Shown here piece by piece: positions 34,607-42,685 of a DNA stretch of 49,873 bases. How positions within the stretch are numbered: position 1 is the stretch's first letter; every line of letters begins with the position of its first letter. This stretch comes from a virus. Made by a program: the position numbers and the translations under genes. The DNA lies in the IMG/VR virus record IMGVR_UViG_3300013116_000380, positions 1-49,873 of that record. One strand, given 5' to 3'. The notes under the pieces were generated by a model that worked only from the letters and a program-made list of their open reading frames with translations, did no database searches and was not told where the DNA came from.

Positions 34607-35013
34607 TATTTATATAATACACTTTTGATAAGTTTTTCCCCAATATCTTCTCCTTCATGTATCTCAATAAGTTTAATTTCGTTTTTTTCGCAAAAGATTT
34701 TTTTATGATAATCCCTTCTCTTTTGGGATAGGAAGTTTGCTTGGTTGCCGCCGTGGAAGTGAGGGGTGTAATTTGTGTGTTGTTTCCCCTGGACCTCTAT
34801 CGCTATTTTCTTGTTTGCATTATAAAAGTCGAGGGACATTTTGGTTCCTGCGACTGGAAATTCTTCGAAAACCACATGAGACTTCCAGTGTTTCTTCAGT
34901 AATTGTTTGACTTGGAATTGTAGTTTGCTTCTGCTTTCTTTTTCCCAGTCAATTATGTATTTGTGAGGCTTGGATAGCCTTTTAAGAGACCCTTGGATGG
35001 TTTTAAATCGCAT
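34606..35013 (-). CDS. Small PD-(D/E)XK-type endonuclease (Vsr/DUF559-like)
   Basis: About 135 residues from ATG 35013; an upstream frame exists but lies inside recA. The core is a strand-rich restriction-endonuclease fold: SKLQFQVKQLLKKHW, then MSLDFYNANKKIAIEVQGKQH with Asp and the Glu-Val-Gln motif (Gln replacing the usual Lys, as in Vsr-like and DUF559 proteins), then RRDYHKKIFCEKNEIKLIEI, typical of the end of this fold. It probably nicks or trims DNA in recombination or repair. It is placed just after RecA with a short overlap, which supports that idea. Confidence 0.82.
   Translation of the reverse strand: MRFKTIQGSLKRLSKPHKYIIDWEKESRSKLQFQVKQLLKKHWKSHVVFEEFPVAGTKMSLDFYNANKKIAIEVQGKQHTNYTPHFHGGNQANFLSQKRRDYHKKIFCEKNEIKLIEIHEGEDIGEKLIKSVLYK
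34614..34643 (-). promoter_or_regulatory. Weak promoter-like site before the 34340-34606 gene
   Basis: Minus strand: TTGGGG (34643-34638), 18 bases, TATTAT (34619-34614), seven bases to the ATG. The -35 is poor; it is listed because the -10-to-start spacing repeats that of nrdB and clpP. Confidence 0.3.
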
Positions 35014-36100
35014 TGCTAAATTTCTTGAACTCTTCGTAGAGGAAATCACAAAGCTTTTCATTGGATTCAAGGTATTGTAAGAACTTTTGTTCACCTTGGA
35101 ATTTGGCTTCGTGTTCAATTTCATTTAACTCAAGTTCTTTTACGAGGTCCTCTGAGAAGGATATCCATGCGCCTTTCTTTATTGCCATTTGAAAAACAAA
35201 CATCATGTCTGCGATTTCCCTTTCCTTCCAGACAGAGTTTCCGTCCGTTCTTCCATATTTAATGGGATACCTAACTTGAGCCCCAGTTTTTTCATTAACG
35301 CTTTTGCGAAATCGAATCTTGCAATAATGACCTATTGGGTCCCCTTTGTCTTCTAGTTTTGATGCAGAGGGGTTTGTGAACATTATATCTGAATTGTATC
35401 TTTCTTCGAATTCAAGAATAAAATTAGCATAATGTTTGATCGCGTTTCCGCCCGCCTGTTTAACCTTTGGCCCTCCCCTTGATGCGTAAGGATTGGTTGA
35501 AACCTCCACTCTTACTTGAGAAGTAAGGATTAGGGTATGCCCCATTTTACTTATTGGGAGTACCATTTTTTTTAGAAAGACCGAAGTAATAAGAGCTCCT
35601 CCGGCGACCTGTTCTGGCTCATCGAAAGATTTATCTATATCGTTAATCCTACAAAGGGCATCAACGCTGTCCACTATAAACATATACCTCTTATTTTCTT
35701 CGTTATTGTAAACTAGGTCCCGTATAAGTTCAAATACTTTTTCAAATATATTGCAGTCTAATACAAAAAATTTCGAGGGAGATGTGTCTATGCCGCTGCG
35801 ATCTAGTAGGCTTTTACTTAGGCGGCCCTCGCTTTTAATCACGATTACCATTCCGTCTTTTTCAAATAAGTTCTGGAAGTTCCTTGCGAAGGAGAGTGCG
35901 CAGCTTGTTTTTCCTCCCTCATTAACTCCTGTAAACCTATGTGCGCCAGACGTTAGCCCTCCTCCCAGTGCTATATCTAGGTTTAGGCTTCCAGATGGAA
36001 TTTTGTAGTCCAATTCTTCAAAGTTGTTGAAGTGGTATTTTTTATTATTTTTATCGTCCAGAAACGATTGTATCTGGTTTAGTGCGGTTACTTTACTCAT
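35003..36100 (-). CDS. recA: RecA-like recombinase
   Basis: A strand-exchange ATPase of 365 residues. Walker A is GVNEGGKT (58-65), Walker B is the hydrophobic strand YMFIVDSVDAL, and the later LILTSQVRVEVS segment corresponds to the ATP-sensing Gln region; GGNAIKHYANFILEF matches the family. Loop regions are shorter than in bacterial RecA, as in phage UvsX/RecA proteins. The C-terminal 60 residues are a separate helical part. It starts within the last bases of the preceding small gene and overlaps the nuclease start downstream. It provides recombination and probably recombination-dependent replication. Confidence 0.93.
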   Translation of the reverse strand: MSKVTALNQIQSFLDDKNNKKYHFNNFEELDYKIPSGSLNLDIALGGGLTSGAHRFTGVNEGGKTSCALSFARNFQNLFEKDGMVIVIKSEGRLSKSLLDRSGIDTSPSKFFVLDCNIFEKVFELIRDLVYNNEENKRYMFIVDSVDALCRINDIDKSFDEPEQVAGGALITSVFLKKMVLPISKMGHTLILTSQVRVEVSTNPYASRGGPKVKQAGGNAIKHYANFILEFEERYNSDIMFTNPSASKLEDKGDPIGHYCKIRFRKSVNEKTGAQVRYPIKYGRTDGNSVWKEREIADMMFVFQMAIKKGAWISFSEDLVKELELNEIEHEAKFQGEQKFLQYLESNEKLCDFLYEEFKKFSNAI

Positions 36101-36422
36101 TAAGAAACTTTCGGGTTGTTTTGTTGACTATTGGGATTGAAACATCTTTGCCGGATTTTTTTCCAAGGGAATACTTTTGATCCTTGCCCTTGGGCCTATA
36201 GCAGAACTCTTGGTATTTTTTTAAGAGAAGTTCTCCTCCGAATGGGGTTTTGAAAAAATAAAGACTTGTTAGTTTATCTCCGAAATTTACCACAGACCAA
36301 AACCTCTCATTGTTGTATTTTTTAAATAGAGAGTTAAAGATTGCGTATTGCTTGAAGTAGTCTCCGCGAGAAGTGAGGCTTGATTTTGGTAATAGCCTCT
36401 CTAGAACCTTCTTTTTATTCAC
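36093..36422 (-). CDS. Basic hypothetical protein upstream of recA
   Basis: A protein of 109 residues, strongly basic (many Lys/Arg), no membrane span or Cys cluster. The section NNERFWSVVNFGDKLTSLYFF looks like a compact beta unit. The C-terminus is Lys/Ser-rich. It starts with GTG 36422, only six bases after a promoter -10 box, and ends overlapping the recA ATG. A DNA-binding accessory to recombination would fit but is not shown. I do not recognise the family. Confidence 0.7.
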   Translation of the reverse strand: MNKKKVLERLLPKSSLTSRGDYFKQYAIFNSLFKKYNNERFWSVVNFGDKLTSLYFFKTPFGGELLLKKYQEFCYRPKGKDQKYSLGKKSGKDVSIPIVNKTTRKFLNE

Positions 36423-36428
36423 CGTTAT

Positions 36429-36457
36429 AGTTTAGCTTATTTTTTAAATTAAGTCAA
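36429..36457 (-). promoter_or_regulatory. Sigma-70-type promoter of the recA operon
   Basis: Minus strand: TTGACT (36457-36452), exact 17-base spacer, TAAACT (36434-36429), six bases to GTG 36422. This geometry places transcription start at or beside the start codon (leaderless). It overlaps the 3' end of the coiled-coil gene. Confidence 0.6.
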
Positions 36458-38422
36458 GCATTTATATTTCGGGCGTGGGCCTCTAATGTATTTTGCAATC
36501 TCTATTGCGTATTCGTGTGGTAGATCGTCGGGGTCCAAAATTGATTCTAGCGACTCTACCACGCGATGGAAGTATTCGTGCGTTACCTTTGCATACATGG
36601 TGGGGATAATGAACTGATGTACGCGCTCCCTTGAGTCTTTGATCGATAGTAATTTGTTGCCGTCTTCCATGTTTGTGACGACTTCATAGAGGTCGTAGTT
36701 AGAGAAAGCGTCTTTAATCCCTCCTGTCTTGGATGCCTTTTTATAGGTTTTCTCTAGTGAGGAAATTAGGTCTCGTTGAATCTTTATGTCTGCCTTGATT
36801 GCGTCGCGCTCTTTTTCTAGTTGAAGCTTTTCTTCTTTTATGTTGAGTTTGCTTGCCATGAGCTCATCGATTGTTTCTTGCAGTCCGTCTATCTTGGACT
36901 GGTATTCTTTCTGCTGGGATTCTGTGCTCGCTGTAATGGCGTTAATTTTTGCCTCAGCCTTAATGGCGGCGGCTTTGTCTTCTTTTAATTTTTGAGTTTT
37001 GTTTGCCATAGCCTTGGACTTGGCCTTTATTTCCTGCTCCTGCTGGGAAAGGTCTGATTTGGCTTTATCGGCGTTAGACTTAAGTTCCTTGAGGGAGTTT
37101 TTTGCAGCAAGGATATCCTTGTTTATGTCTTCTTTTTTTTGCGTTTGGTTGTCAATGTCTGTTTTAAGCGCCAAGAGAACTTCTCCCGCCATGCAGAGGT
37201 CTTTCTCTATTCTTTTTTCCTCTTTAGAAAGCGCGTGTTCTTCCGACGCTAGACGTTCTTTTTCTTTTGTGATTTCGTCATTCTTTTCGTTGAGTTCCAG
37301 CTTTAGGGAATCTAGCTTGTCGACTTCAGACTGAAGGGATTTAAGTTCTTTAGTATGTTGCGGAAAATGCTTGGCTATACTGATGTTGGCAGCGATAACC
37401 AGGAGGATAGCTAGCGGATCAAAGACAAAAATTAAGATAACAATGACTATTCTGACTGCCTGGGATATATCGAATTCAACTCCCGTAAGGTCAGCAATTA
37501 GTTCTGCGACGTATTTAACGGGACCAACCTCTGCCTCGAGATTTTTTGCGTTATCTTGATAATTGAACTTTTCCTTTTCAAGGTCATCTATTTTATTATA
37601 TGCTGCCGCTATATTTCTACTGTGCTCTTCTATTTCCGGCGCCAAGCTTTCGCCTTTTACTTCGGTTTTTTGTCTGAAGGCGTCTTTTTTATCTTCGATT
37701 TTCTTTATAGCCGCTTGGGCTTCGGATCTAAAATCTGTGATGTTTTTATTGTATGTCGCTATCTCTGAGGCCAGACTTTCTAGTGGCTCCTTTTGGAGGG
37801 CCTTGAGTTCTTCTACTTTTTTCTTTTTATTGCTGAATAGTCCTCCGGCCTTATCTTCTAGCTCTGCAAGTTCAGCTTTCATCTCTGCAATCTTTTTGTT
37901 CGCGGCATCAATCCTTCCCTGTTCGAATGCTATATCCTTATTCATTTGCTCGGTGATGTCTGCAATTCTGGCGTTTTCTTGATCAATGTCGATGCGAATG
38001 TCAGAGGCGCTCTCGCTTGTTCTGGACTCAAGGTTTTCAATATATTCTTTTTGCCTGGCTATGTAGTCTTTCTCTCGTGATATTTTATTTTCTACTTGGG
38101 CTGCGAGGGCCTGGGTCTTTTCGGTTGTAACCTGGTGCTCTATGTGGGCCTTAGAGAGAAAACCAAAGATTCCCATACTAGTAATTCCCATGAGCGTAAA
38201 TACCGCAAAACAAAGGTAGCTTCTAATTAGAAGTGGTGCTGTCTTCCAGTTTCTATGTAACCAGATGGCCGTTATGATTTTTCCTATTTCAAGTACTCCC
38301 CCCATGATTATGACAGCTCCGATTGCCCCGGGAAAAATGGTTGCCAGCCCAACAACGCTGAAATATGCAGCAATTCCGGAAATTGCTAGCGCTGAAATTA
38401 AATATCCAAATGAAAAAATCAT
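36449..38422 (-). CDS. Large membrane coiled-coil protein
   Basis: A protein of 657 residues. It begins with three close membrane segments (about 2-28, 33-54 and 68-90; MIFSFGYLISALAISG), then a long coiled coil (100-300), a further hydrophobic segment (about 322-352, with IVIVILIFVFDPLAILLV), and a second long coiled coil (360-575) before a short globular C-terminus. I recall a similar arrangement in T4-like cyanophage and other marine phage membrane proteins, whose function is unknown. It starts in the last codons of the upstream gene (ATGA). It may reshape or tether the host inner membrane or organise replication; this is inference. Confidence 0.85.
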   Translation of the reverse strand: MIFSFGYLISALAISGIAAYFSVVGLATIFPGAIGAVIIMGGVLEIGKIITAIWLHRNWKTAPLLIRSYLCFAVFTLMGITSMGIFGFLSKAHIEHQVTTEKTQALAAQVENKISREKDYIARQKEYIENLESRTSESASDIRIDIDQENARIADITEQMNKDIAFEQGRIDAANKKIAEMKAELAELEDKAGGLFSNKKKKVEELKALQKEPLESLASEIATYNKNITDFRSEAQAAIKKIEDKKDAFRQKTEVKGESLAPEIEEHSRNIAAAYNKIDDLEKEKFNYQDNAKNLEAEVGPVKYVAELIADLTGVEFDISQAVRIVIVILIFVFDPLAILLVIAANISIAKHFPQHTKELKSLQSEVDKLDSLKLELNEKNDEITKEKERLASEEHALSKEEKRIEKDLCMAGEVLLALKTDIDNQTQKKEDINKDILAAKNSLKELKSNADKAKSDLSQQEQEIKAKSKAMANKTQKLKEDKAAAIKAEAKINAITASTESQQKEYQSKIDGLQETIDELMASKLNIKEEKLQLEKERDAIKADIKIQRDLISSLEKTYKKASKTGGIKDAFSNYDLYEVVTNMEDGNKLLSIKDSRERVHQFIIPTMYAKVTHEYFHRVVESLESILDPDDLPHEYAIEIAKYIRGPRPKYKCLT

Positions 38423-38877
38423 ATTTTTAAGTTTGAGTTTGCGGGCTTGTTTTTAAGAAGTCTAGTAACTAGGTTTCCGTTTTCGTCCCTATCGAACCAT
38501 CCAGTTTTGCCTCTGGACTCAACGTACTGAACTAATGTCGCCGGGGGGTAGTTTGTTGTATGGCTATACGTAGGGGTAACCTCTCTCCAGTTGGCTGGGG
38601 GCGCAATCCCAATGTCGGCCCATGTGTCGGAATTCGTGACGTCCAACCATTCGTTTAATTTGCTTCCTGGGGGGGAGTGATCTCCAGCGGTTAGGTTTTG
38701 CACGGCCGCAAAAAGAGCTATTGCGCTGTTTGAGTTTGAATAAGCCCCTCCATTATCGTTACCGTAGTAACCCCTGTCACCTTTAGCAAGCCCGGGAACA
38801 AACGCCGATTGGCTTGAGTAATTGGGCGCGGGCGAATTGTTGGGGTTGTTATTATTGGGGTAATCTATGTGACTCAT
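38419..38877 (-). CDS. Asn/Pro-rich protein, possibly virion-associated
   Basis: About 152 residues from ATG 38877 (a GTG at 38895 is also in frame). The first 40 residues are low-complexity Asn/Pro/Ser. The C-terminal part has WADIGIAPPANWREVTPTY and the segment NYPPATLVQYVESRGKTGWF, reminiscent of the CBM5/12-like modules of this phage's fibre proteins. TATATAAC lies 8 bases upstream of the ATG. It stands between nrdB and the membrane coiled-coil gene. Role unknown. Confidence 0.7.
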   Translation of the reverse strand: MSHIDYPNNNNPNNSPAPNYSSQSAFVPGLAKGDRGYYGNDNGGAYSNSNSAIALFAAVQNLTAGDHSPPGSKLNEWLDVTNSDTWADIGIAPPANWREVTPTYSHTTNYPPATLVQYVESRGKTGWFDRDENGNLVTRLLKNKPANSNLKI

Positions 38878-38916
38878 GATGTATGTTATATACACCTTGA
38901 TGCCTTTTTTGTCTAA

Positions 38917-39930
38917 CTAAAAATCATCTTCAAGCGTTCCTGCCTGCTGGTATTCTCTGACCCTTCTTTCGAAGAAATTGCCCATAGCCTGCACGTCTAC
39001 TACCTCTCCTAGCCAGGGGAATGGGTTCTTGTCTCCGGGAAACCGATAGTCTAAGCCGATAGCTTCCAGTCGCCGATTGCCTATGTAATGCATGTAGTCA
39101 ATGAACATTTCTGCGTTGAGACCCAAAATGCCCGTAGGCAATACGTCGTGAGCATATGCAATCTCCAGGTCCACAGCCTTTTTCATGTGGTCTACGAATT
39201 CCTCTTGTATTGCCTTAGTCCAGATTCCGGGATTCTGCTCTATGATTGTGTTTATTAAATAAACACCAAACGCAATATGGGAACTTTCGTCCCTTAGAGT
39301 ATATTTTATTTGATCGGATATCCCCTGGAGTTTATTTTGCCTGCCTAGTGCGAGCATCATGGCAAATCCGCTAAAAAAGAAGGTTCCTTCGCAAATTATA
39401 TAATAAGTAAGAAGGTTTCTGAGTATTTCCTGTTTGCCTTCTTTTGTTTTGTAGTTAAGTTCCTGCCTTGTGATGTCGGTTGTAATTTCTAGGAGGAAAT
39501 CGTCCTTTGCTTTAATGCTTGGGATTGTTTCGTAGGCAGTAAAAACCTCTTCAATGTCCAGGTCCAGGCTGTCGCATATATAAACGACAGTAAGGTTGTG
39601 AAGGCTTTCCTCGAAAGCCTGGCGCAAAATATACTGGCGACACTCAGCGTCCGTAACAAATCTGAAAGCAGAAAGCAGCAGGTTATTCCCAACCAAAGAC
39701 TCGCTTCCAGCAAAAAATCCGAGGCACCTCTTGACGAGGAGTTTTTCATCTTCTGTGATTTCGTCATTTTTCCATTGTTGTATGTCGCCCTGCATGGATA
39801 TTTCTGTAGGCATCCAGTTGTTGGCGCAGCTAGTTATAAAGAGATCCCAGGCGTACTTGTGTTTATGGGGCAAGATCCTGTTCACTCCAGCGATATTGTC
39901 GCTTAAAAGTTCTCCTGTTTTGTCATTCAC
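38917..39930 (-). CDS. nrdB: Ribonucleotide reductase small subunit, class Ic-like with Val at the radical site
   Basis: R2 subunit of 337 residues, making deoxynucleotides with an R1 partner not in this window. Metal ligands are complete: Glu77 (SES), Glu108 and His111 (FEESLH), Glu181 (CEGTFFF), Glu215 and His218 (DESSH). The first ligand is Glu rather than Asp, as in the Chlamydia-type class Ic enzymes. Four residues after His111, where class Ia has the radical Tyr and Chlamydia R2 has Phe127, this protein has Val115. A Mn/Fe cofactor without a tyrosyl radical is therefore likely. The C-terminal tail YQQAGTLEDDF fits R1 binding. The start is GTG, six bases after a strong -10. Confidence 0.95.
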   Translation of the reverse strand: MNDKTGELLSDNIAGVNRILPHKHKYAWDLFITSCANNWMPTEISMQGDIQQWKNDEITEDEKLLVKRCLGFFAGSESLVGNNLLLSAFRFVTDAECRQYILRQAFEESLHNLTVVYICDSLDLDIEEVFTAYETIPSIKAKDDFLLEITTDITRQELNYKTKEGKQEILRNLLTYYIICEGTFFFSGFAMMLALGRQNKLQGISDQIKYTLRDESSHIAFGVYLINTIIEQNPGIWTKAIQEEFVDHMKKAVDLEIAYAHDVLPTGILGLNAEMFIDYMHYIGNRRLEAIGLDYRFPGDKNPFPWLGEVVDVQAMGNFFERRVREYQQAGTLEDDF

Positions 39931-39936
39931 GCGTTG

Positions 39937-39965
39937 ATTCTAGCATTAAATGGAATAAATGTCAA
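39937..39965 (-). promoter_or_regulatory. Near-consensus promoter of nrdB
   Basis: Minus strand: TTGACA (39965-39960), exact 17-base spacer, TAGAAT (39942-39937), then only six bases to GTG 39930 and no Shine-Dalgarno. It predicts a leaderless nrdB message. Confidence 0.75.
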
Positions 39966-39971
39966 GGCAAA

Positions 39972-40625
39972 TTATTCTTCTTTTTTAATGGGGCAAATGC
40001 GTTCGATAAATATTTTCCGTTGGTCCGGCGGAGCATAATACCAAACTACCGCATTATTTTTTCTCATTTTCTTTATTTTAATTTCTTTTTTTCTTAAACC
40101 CTTTTCCACTTCCTCTATAAGGTCTAGGCTAATGTTTGATATATCAATATCTAGGTCGAAGGATATATTGATTAGGTCTTCTATTTTGTTTTCTTGTTTT
40201 GCGTGTGTTGCGCTAATCAATGTTTCTGTTAGCTCCTCTTCGTCACCCTCTTGGTGGTGGTCTGGGTGTGTCGCTTTAATTATTTCACGATAGATTGTTT
40301 TTAGTTCGTCGGGGAAATCCATGTCTGTTTTGTCTTTTTTCTTGTTGGGCTCGACGGGACAAAGAGGGTTCTTTGCCTCGGGGTTGGCTTGGCAATACTC
40401 TTGTATGCTTGTAAAGAATTCGGTTTTAGCGATCTCTAGAATCTCTTTCGCTTCCTCGTATTCTAGCTCAAGGTATTTCGATTTATGTTTGAGTTTTCGC
40501 ATGATCTTTGCTTTTTCGGGGTCTATGCTTGAGGATTTCTTGCTCTTTTTCTTTTGTCCCTTCTTCTCGGAGAACTGGCCGAGCTCATTTTTTTGCCAAT
40601 TGCGGAAAATGTCAAATATGCCCAT
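39972..40625 (-). CDS. J-domain protein
   Basis: About 217 residues from ATG 40625. Residues 103-155 form a J domain: helix II DELKTIYREIIKATHPD with the HPD motif at 120-122, followed by an acidic loop and helix III. J domains stimulate Hsp70 (DnaK) ATPase, so it may recruit host DnaK. The N-terminal 95 residues are a charged coiled coil with Lys-rich stretch; the C-terminal 60 are acidic then basic. It lacks the Gly/Phe and zinc domains of DnaJ. An intrinsic terminator sits just before it, so it probably has its own promoter or relies on read-through. Confidence 0.83.
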   Translation of the reverse strand: MGIFDIFRNWQKNELGQFSEKKGQKKKSKKSSSIDPEKAKIMRKLKHKSKYLELEYEEAKEILEIAKTEFFTSIQEYCQANPEAKNPLCPVEPNKKKDKTDMDFPDELKTIYREIIKATHPDHHQEGDEEELTETLISATHAKQENKIEDLINISFDLDIDISNISLDLIEEVEKGLRKKEIKIKKMRKNNAVVWYYAPPDQRKIFIERICPIKKEE

Positions 40626-40639
40626 GGTTGGGTTTACAC

Positions 40640-40664
40640 AAAAAAAGCCCCCCAATGGGGGGCT
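40640..40664 (-). terminator. Intrinsic terminator after fibre A
   Basis: On the minus strand AGCCCCCC - loop ATT - GGGGGGCT is followed by seven T. It is a perfect 8-bp GC-rich stem 41 bases after the fibre A stop, and it separates the fibre genes from the J-domain gene. Confidence 0.92.
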
Positions 40665-40705
40665 AAAAATGTTAGAATTTAATTATATTCTAATTAGTGA
40701 GACTA

Positions 40706-41983
40706 TTACATAGCAACTGCTACATCCATCACGTAGTGGCTGTCTTCTTCCGGCGCGGCCGAAAGAACAAAGCTTGCCTGTGTCGCTGTAGGGGTTCCTT
40801 GCCCCATGCACATAAGCATTGGTGCACCTGCGGCGAACCCAGCGGCAGTCATCCTTAAGGATGCAACTGCGGCGGGAACCGTTTTATTGGTGATGTTTTC
40901 CCATTCCCCGGCGGTGTCGCCTGGGTTATCGAGAGTGGTTCCTTGTGATCCGTCATGGTCGCTTAGGGCCTGCCATGACTTGCTGTCGTAGGAAACCTGG
41001 TCGCCTTTGACGTAAGTTCCTTCATCATCGAAGGCGGTAAGGCTGGTTGGATCTACCCCAAAGGTCCTGGAGGGATAGGTGATAGTAACCACGTTCCCGT
41101 CAGCGTTGATTGAGTAGTCGTCAGATCCAGACCCTAAGGTTGTCCCATTGCTGGGGCTTGAGTCAGGCTTAGTCAAGGGAATGCCCTCGATGTACGTCAT
41201 TGTACCCTCTTCTTCAGAAAGGGAAGAATTCCATGTTGACACTTCGGATGACCACCGGTTATCGACCGAGGTCACTTTGCTGCCACGATTGCTCGTGACG
41301 GATTCGACGTCGTCGTCTGTACTGCTGACCTCACTTTCGCGAGCGGTTTTCTCAGCTTCGATGTCGTCCTCTGTACTGCTGACCTCACTTTCGCGAGTGG
41401 TCTTTTCGAGCGCAACCCGTACGTCGATGCTGGTCTTATTTGTTGCGAAGCCATCTTCTGTGGAGAATACCTCCTTGGCTACGCCGTCCGCTGATTCTTC
41501 ATTCGCAATTCTAACGTTAAGACTTTCAACTGTCCGTGTATCGGCAATATCTCCATCGTTAAACCCATCTATACGCAAGGTAATGTTGGTAAACATTGCG
41601 CTCGCCAGCCCCCAGTGGGCAGCGTTCGAAATGTTGTGGTTACTTGCGTCATGATCAGCGTGAGCCATATAGCCTCTTCCTAAGTAGTTGACTTTGTCTC
41701 CTGCGGAGTACGCCGAGTCTGCGTCATAGGTGTTAGCTCCGGTCCATTCGTCAGCCTCCGGCGCATTTGCGGGAAGCTTGTCTGCGGGCATGTCGTAATT
41801 GATTTTGTATACGGAATATGCCGTGCTGGCGTTAGGGCGGTATTTAACTTTATCGTTAGCGGAGTAGGCTGAGGTGCTGTCGAATTCTTCGATAGCGCCT
41901 ATATCTGTCCCTCCGTTACTTTCGTTAGTACTCAGGCTATAAGAGCCCGACTGAAGTTCCTCTGCTAGTATTTTACTGGCCAT
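40706..41983 (-). CDS. Fibre-like protein A with CBM5/12-like modules and 18-residue repeats
   Basis: A protein of 425 residues. The N-terminal MASKILAEEL resembles the start of the next gene upstream (fibre B). CBM5/12-like modules are seen at about 36-80 (YSANDKVKYRP), 85-125 (AYSAGDKVNYLG, W124) and 320-366 (TYVKGDQVSYDSKSWQAL, then W361). Residues 185-256 are four 18-residue repeats with the pattern Ser-x-Asp-x3-...-Arg-x-Ser-x-Val, probably a trimeric coil. The C-terminal 50 residues match the end of fibre B in pattern. A receptor-binding or tail-fibre protein is the best reading. The CBM-like modules suggest binding to a polysaccharide surface. Confidence 0.8.
   Translation of the reverse strand: MASKILAEELQSGSYSLSTNESNGGTDIGAIEEFDSTSAYSANDKVKYRPNASTAYSVYKINYDMPADKLPANAPEADEWTGANTYDADSAYSAGDKVNYLGRGYMAHADHDASNHNISNAAHWGLASAMFTNITLRIDGFNDGDIADTRTVESLNVRIANEESADGVAKEVFSTEDGFATNKTSIDVRVALEKTTRESEVSSTEDDIEAEKTARESEVSSTDDDVESVTSNRGSKVTSVDNRWSSEVSTWNSSLSEEEGTMTYIEGIPLTKPDSSPSNGTTLGSGSDDYSINADGNVVTITYPSRTFGVDPTSLTAFDDEGTYVKGDQVSYDSKSWQALSDHDGSQGTTLDNPGDTAGEWENITNKTVPAAVASLRMTAAGFAAGAPMLMCMGQGTPTATQASFVLSAAPEEDSHYVMDVAVAM
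41216..41431 (-). repeat. Four 54-base repeats in fibre A
   Basis: These encode the four 18-residue coil units. Two copies share an identical 28-base string at 41316-41343 and 41370-41397, exactly 54 bases apart, showing recent duplication or homogenisation. Confidence 0.85.
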
Positions 41984-41995
41984 TGAAACTTAAGG

Positions 41996-42643
41996 TTATC
42001 TTGTTAGGATAACGTCTAACTTATAATTATTGGAAGGAATCTCGTCTGAGAACAAGAATGTTGCAGTTGAGTGCGATGCGGCTCCTGAGAGCATGCAAGC
42101 AACGATAGGATCGTCGGAGTCGGTGCTTCGAAGCATTCCAACGACCACTGGTTCCGAATTTTCTACAAATCCAAGGCCGACAAGGCTTACTGCTTGGCTT
42201 GAAGCGCCGTTCGTTACGTCTTGATTCGCTAAAATCTTCGTCGTATTTTCTTCGTCCGTCAAGCGCTCGTCGAGACTTTTGATGTCTGAAGACACCCTTG
42301 TGTCGATGCTGTTGATTGCCACTCCACGATTAGAGGTTTCAAGAGAAACTCTAGTGTCGAGGCTGTCGATATTTTTTCCTCTGGTAGAGGTTTCAAGAGA
42401 AACTCTAATATCGAGGCTGTCGATTTTTTTTCCTCTGGTTGAGACTTCCGTGGAAACACGAGTGTCAATGCTTTTAACCTTTGAGTCCCTTAGGGATGTT
42501 TCTTTAGAGACACGAGTATCGATAGAACTAATGTCTGTTGCGTCAGCTTGTGTTACGCTATTGAACTGCAACTTATTGTTGCCGTCTAATTTTAGATCGT
42601 AACTATTTAGGCTGAACTCCTCGGCAAGTATTTTCTTTGCCAT
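41996..42643 (-). CDS. Fibre-like protein B with 18-residue repeats
   Basis: A protein of 215 residues, paralogue of fibre A. It has the shared N-terminus (MAKKILAEEF), then five 18-residue units from residue 40 to 129 with the consensus Ser-(Ile/Leu)-Asp-Thr-Arg-Val-Ser-x-Glu-Thr-Ser-x-Arg-Gly-x3, and a C-terminal beta domain (VVGMLRSTDSDDPIVACML) like the end of fibre A. It lacks the CBM-like modules. The repeats should form a trimeric beta or coiled shaft. Twelve bases separate it from fibre A. The pair looks like a tandem duplication in which A gained binding modules, or B lost them. Confidence 0.78.
   Translation of the reverse strand: MAKKILAEEFSLNSYDLKLDGNNKLQFNSVTQADATDISSIDTRVSKETSLRDSKVKSIDTRVSTEVSTRGKKIDSLDIRVSLETSTRGKNIDSLDTRVSLETSNRGVAINSIDTRVSSDIKSLDERLTDEENTTKILANQDVTNGASSQAVSLVGLGFVENSEPVVVGMLRSTDSDDPIVACMLSGAASHSTATFLFSDEIPSNNYKLDVILTR
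42257..42526 (-). repeat. Five 54-base tandem repeats in fibre B
   Basis: Near-identical 54-base units encode the 18-residue shaft motif. The period matches the repeats in fibre A. Confidence 0.85.
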
Positions 42644-42685
42644 AGTTGTCTATAGTTACATTCGGAAATCAAGTTGTGGGAACTT

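Noticed and set aside
40321-40713. Plus-strand frame opposite the J-domain gene
   Set aside because: It is interrupted conceptually by the terminator hairpin for the opposite strand and looks like a Ser/Phe-rich antisense shadow.
41216-42526. CRISPR array in the fibre genes because of regular repeats
   Set aside because: The 54-base periods are in frame, coding, without unique spacers, and encode an 18-residue protein motif.
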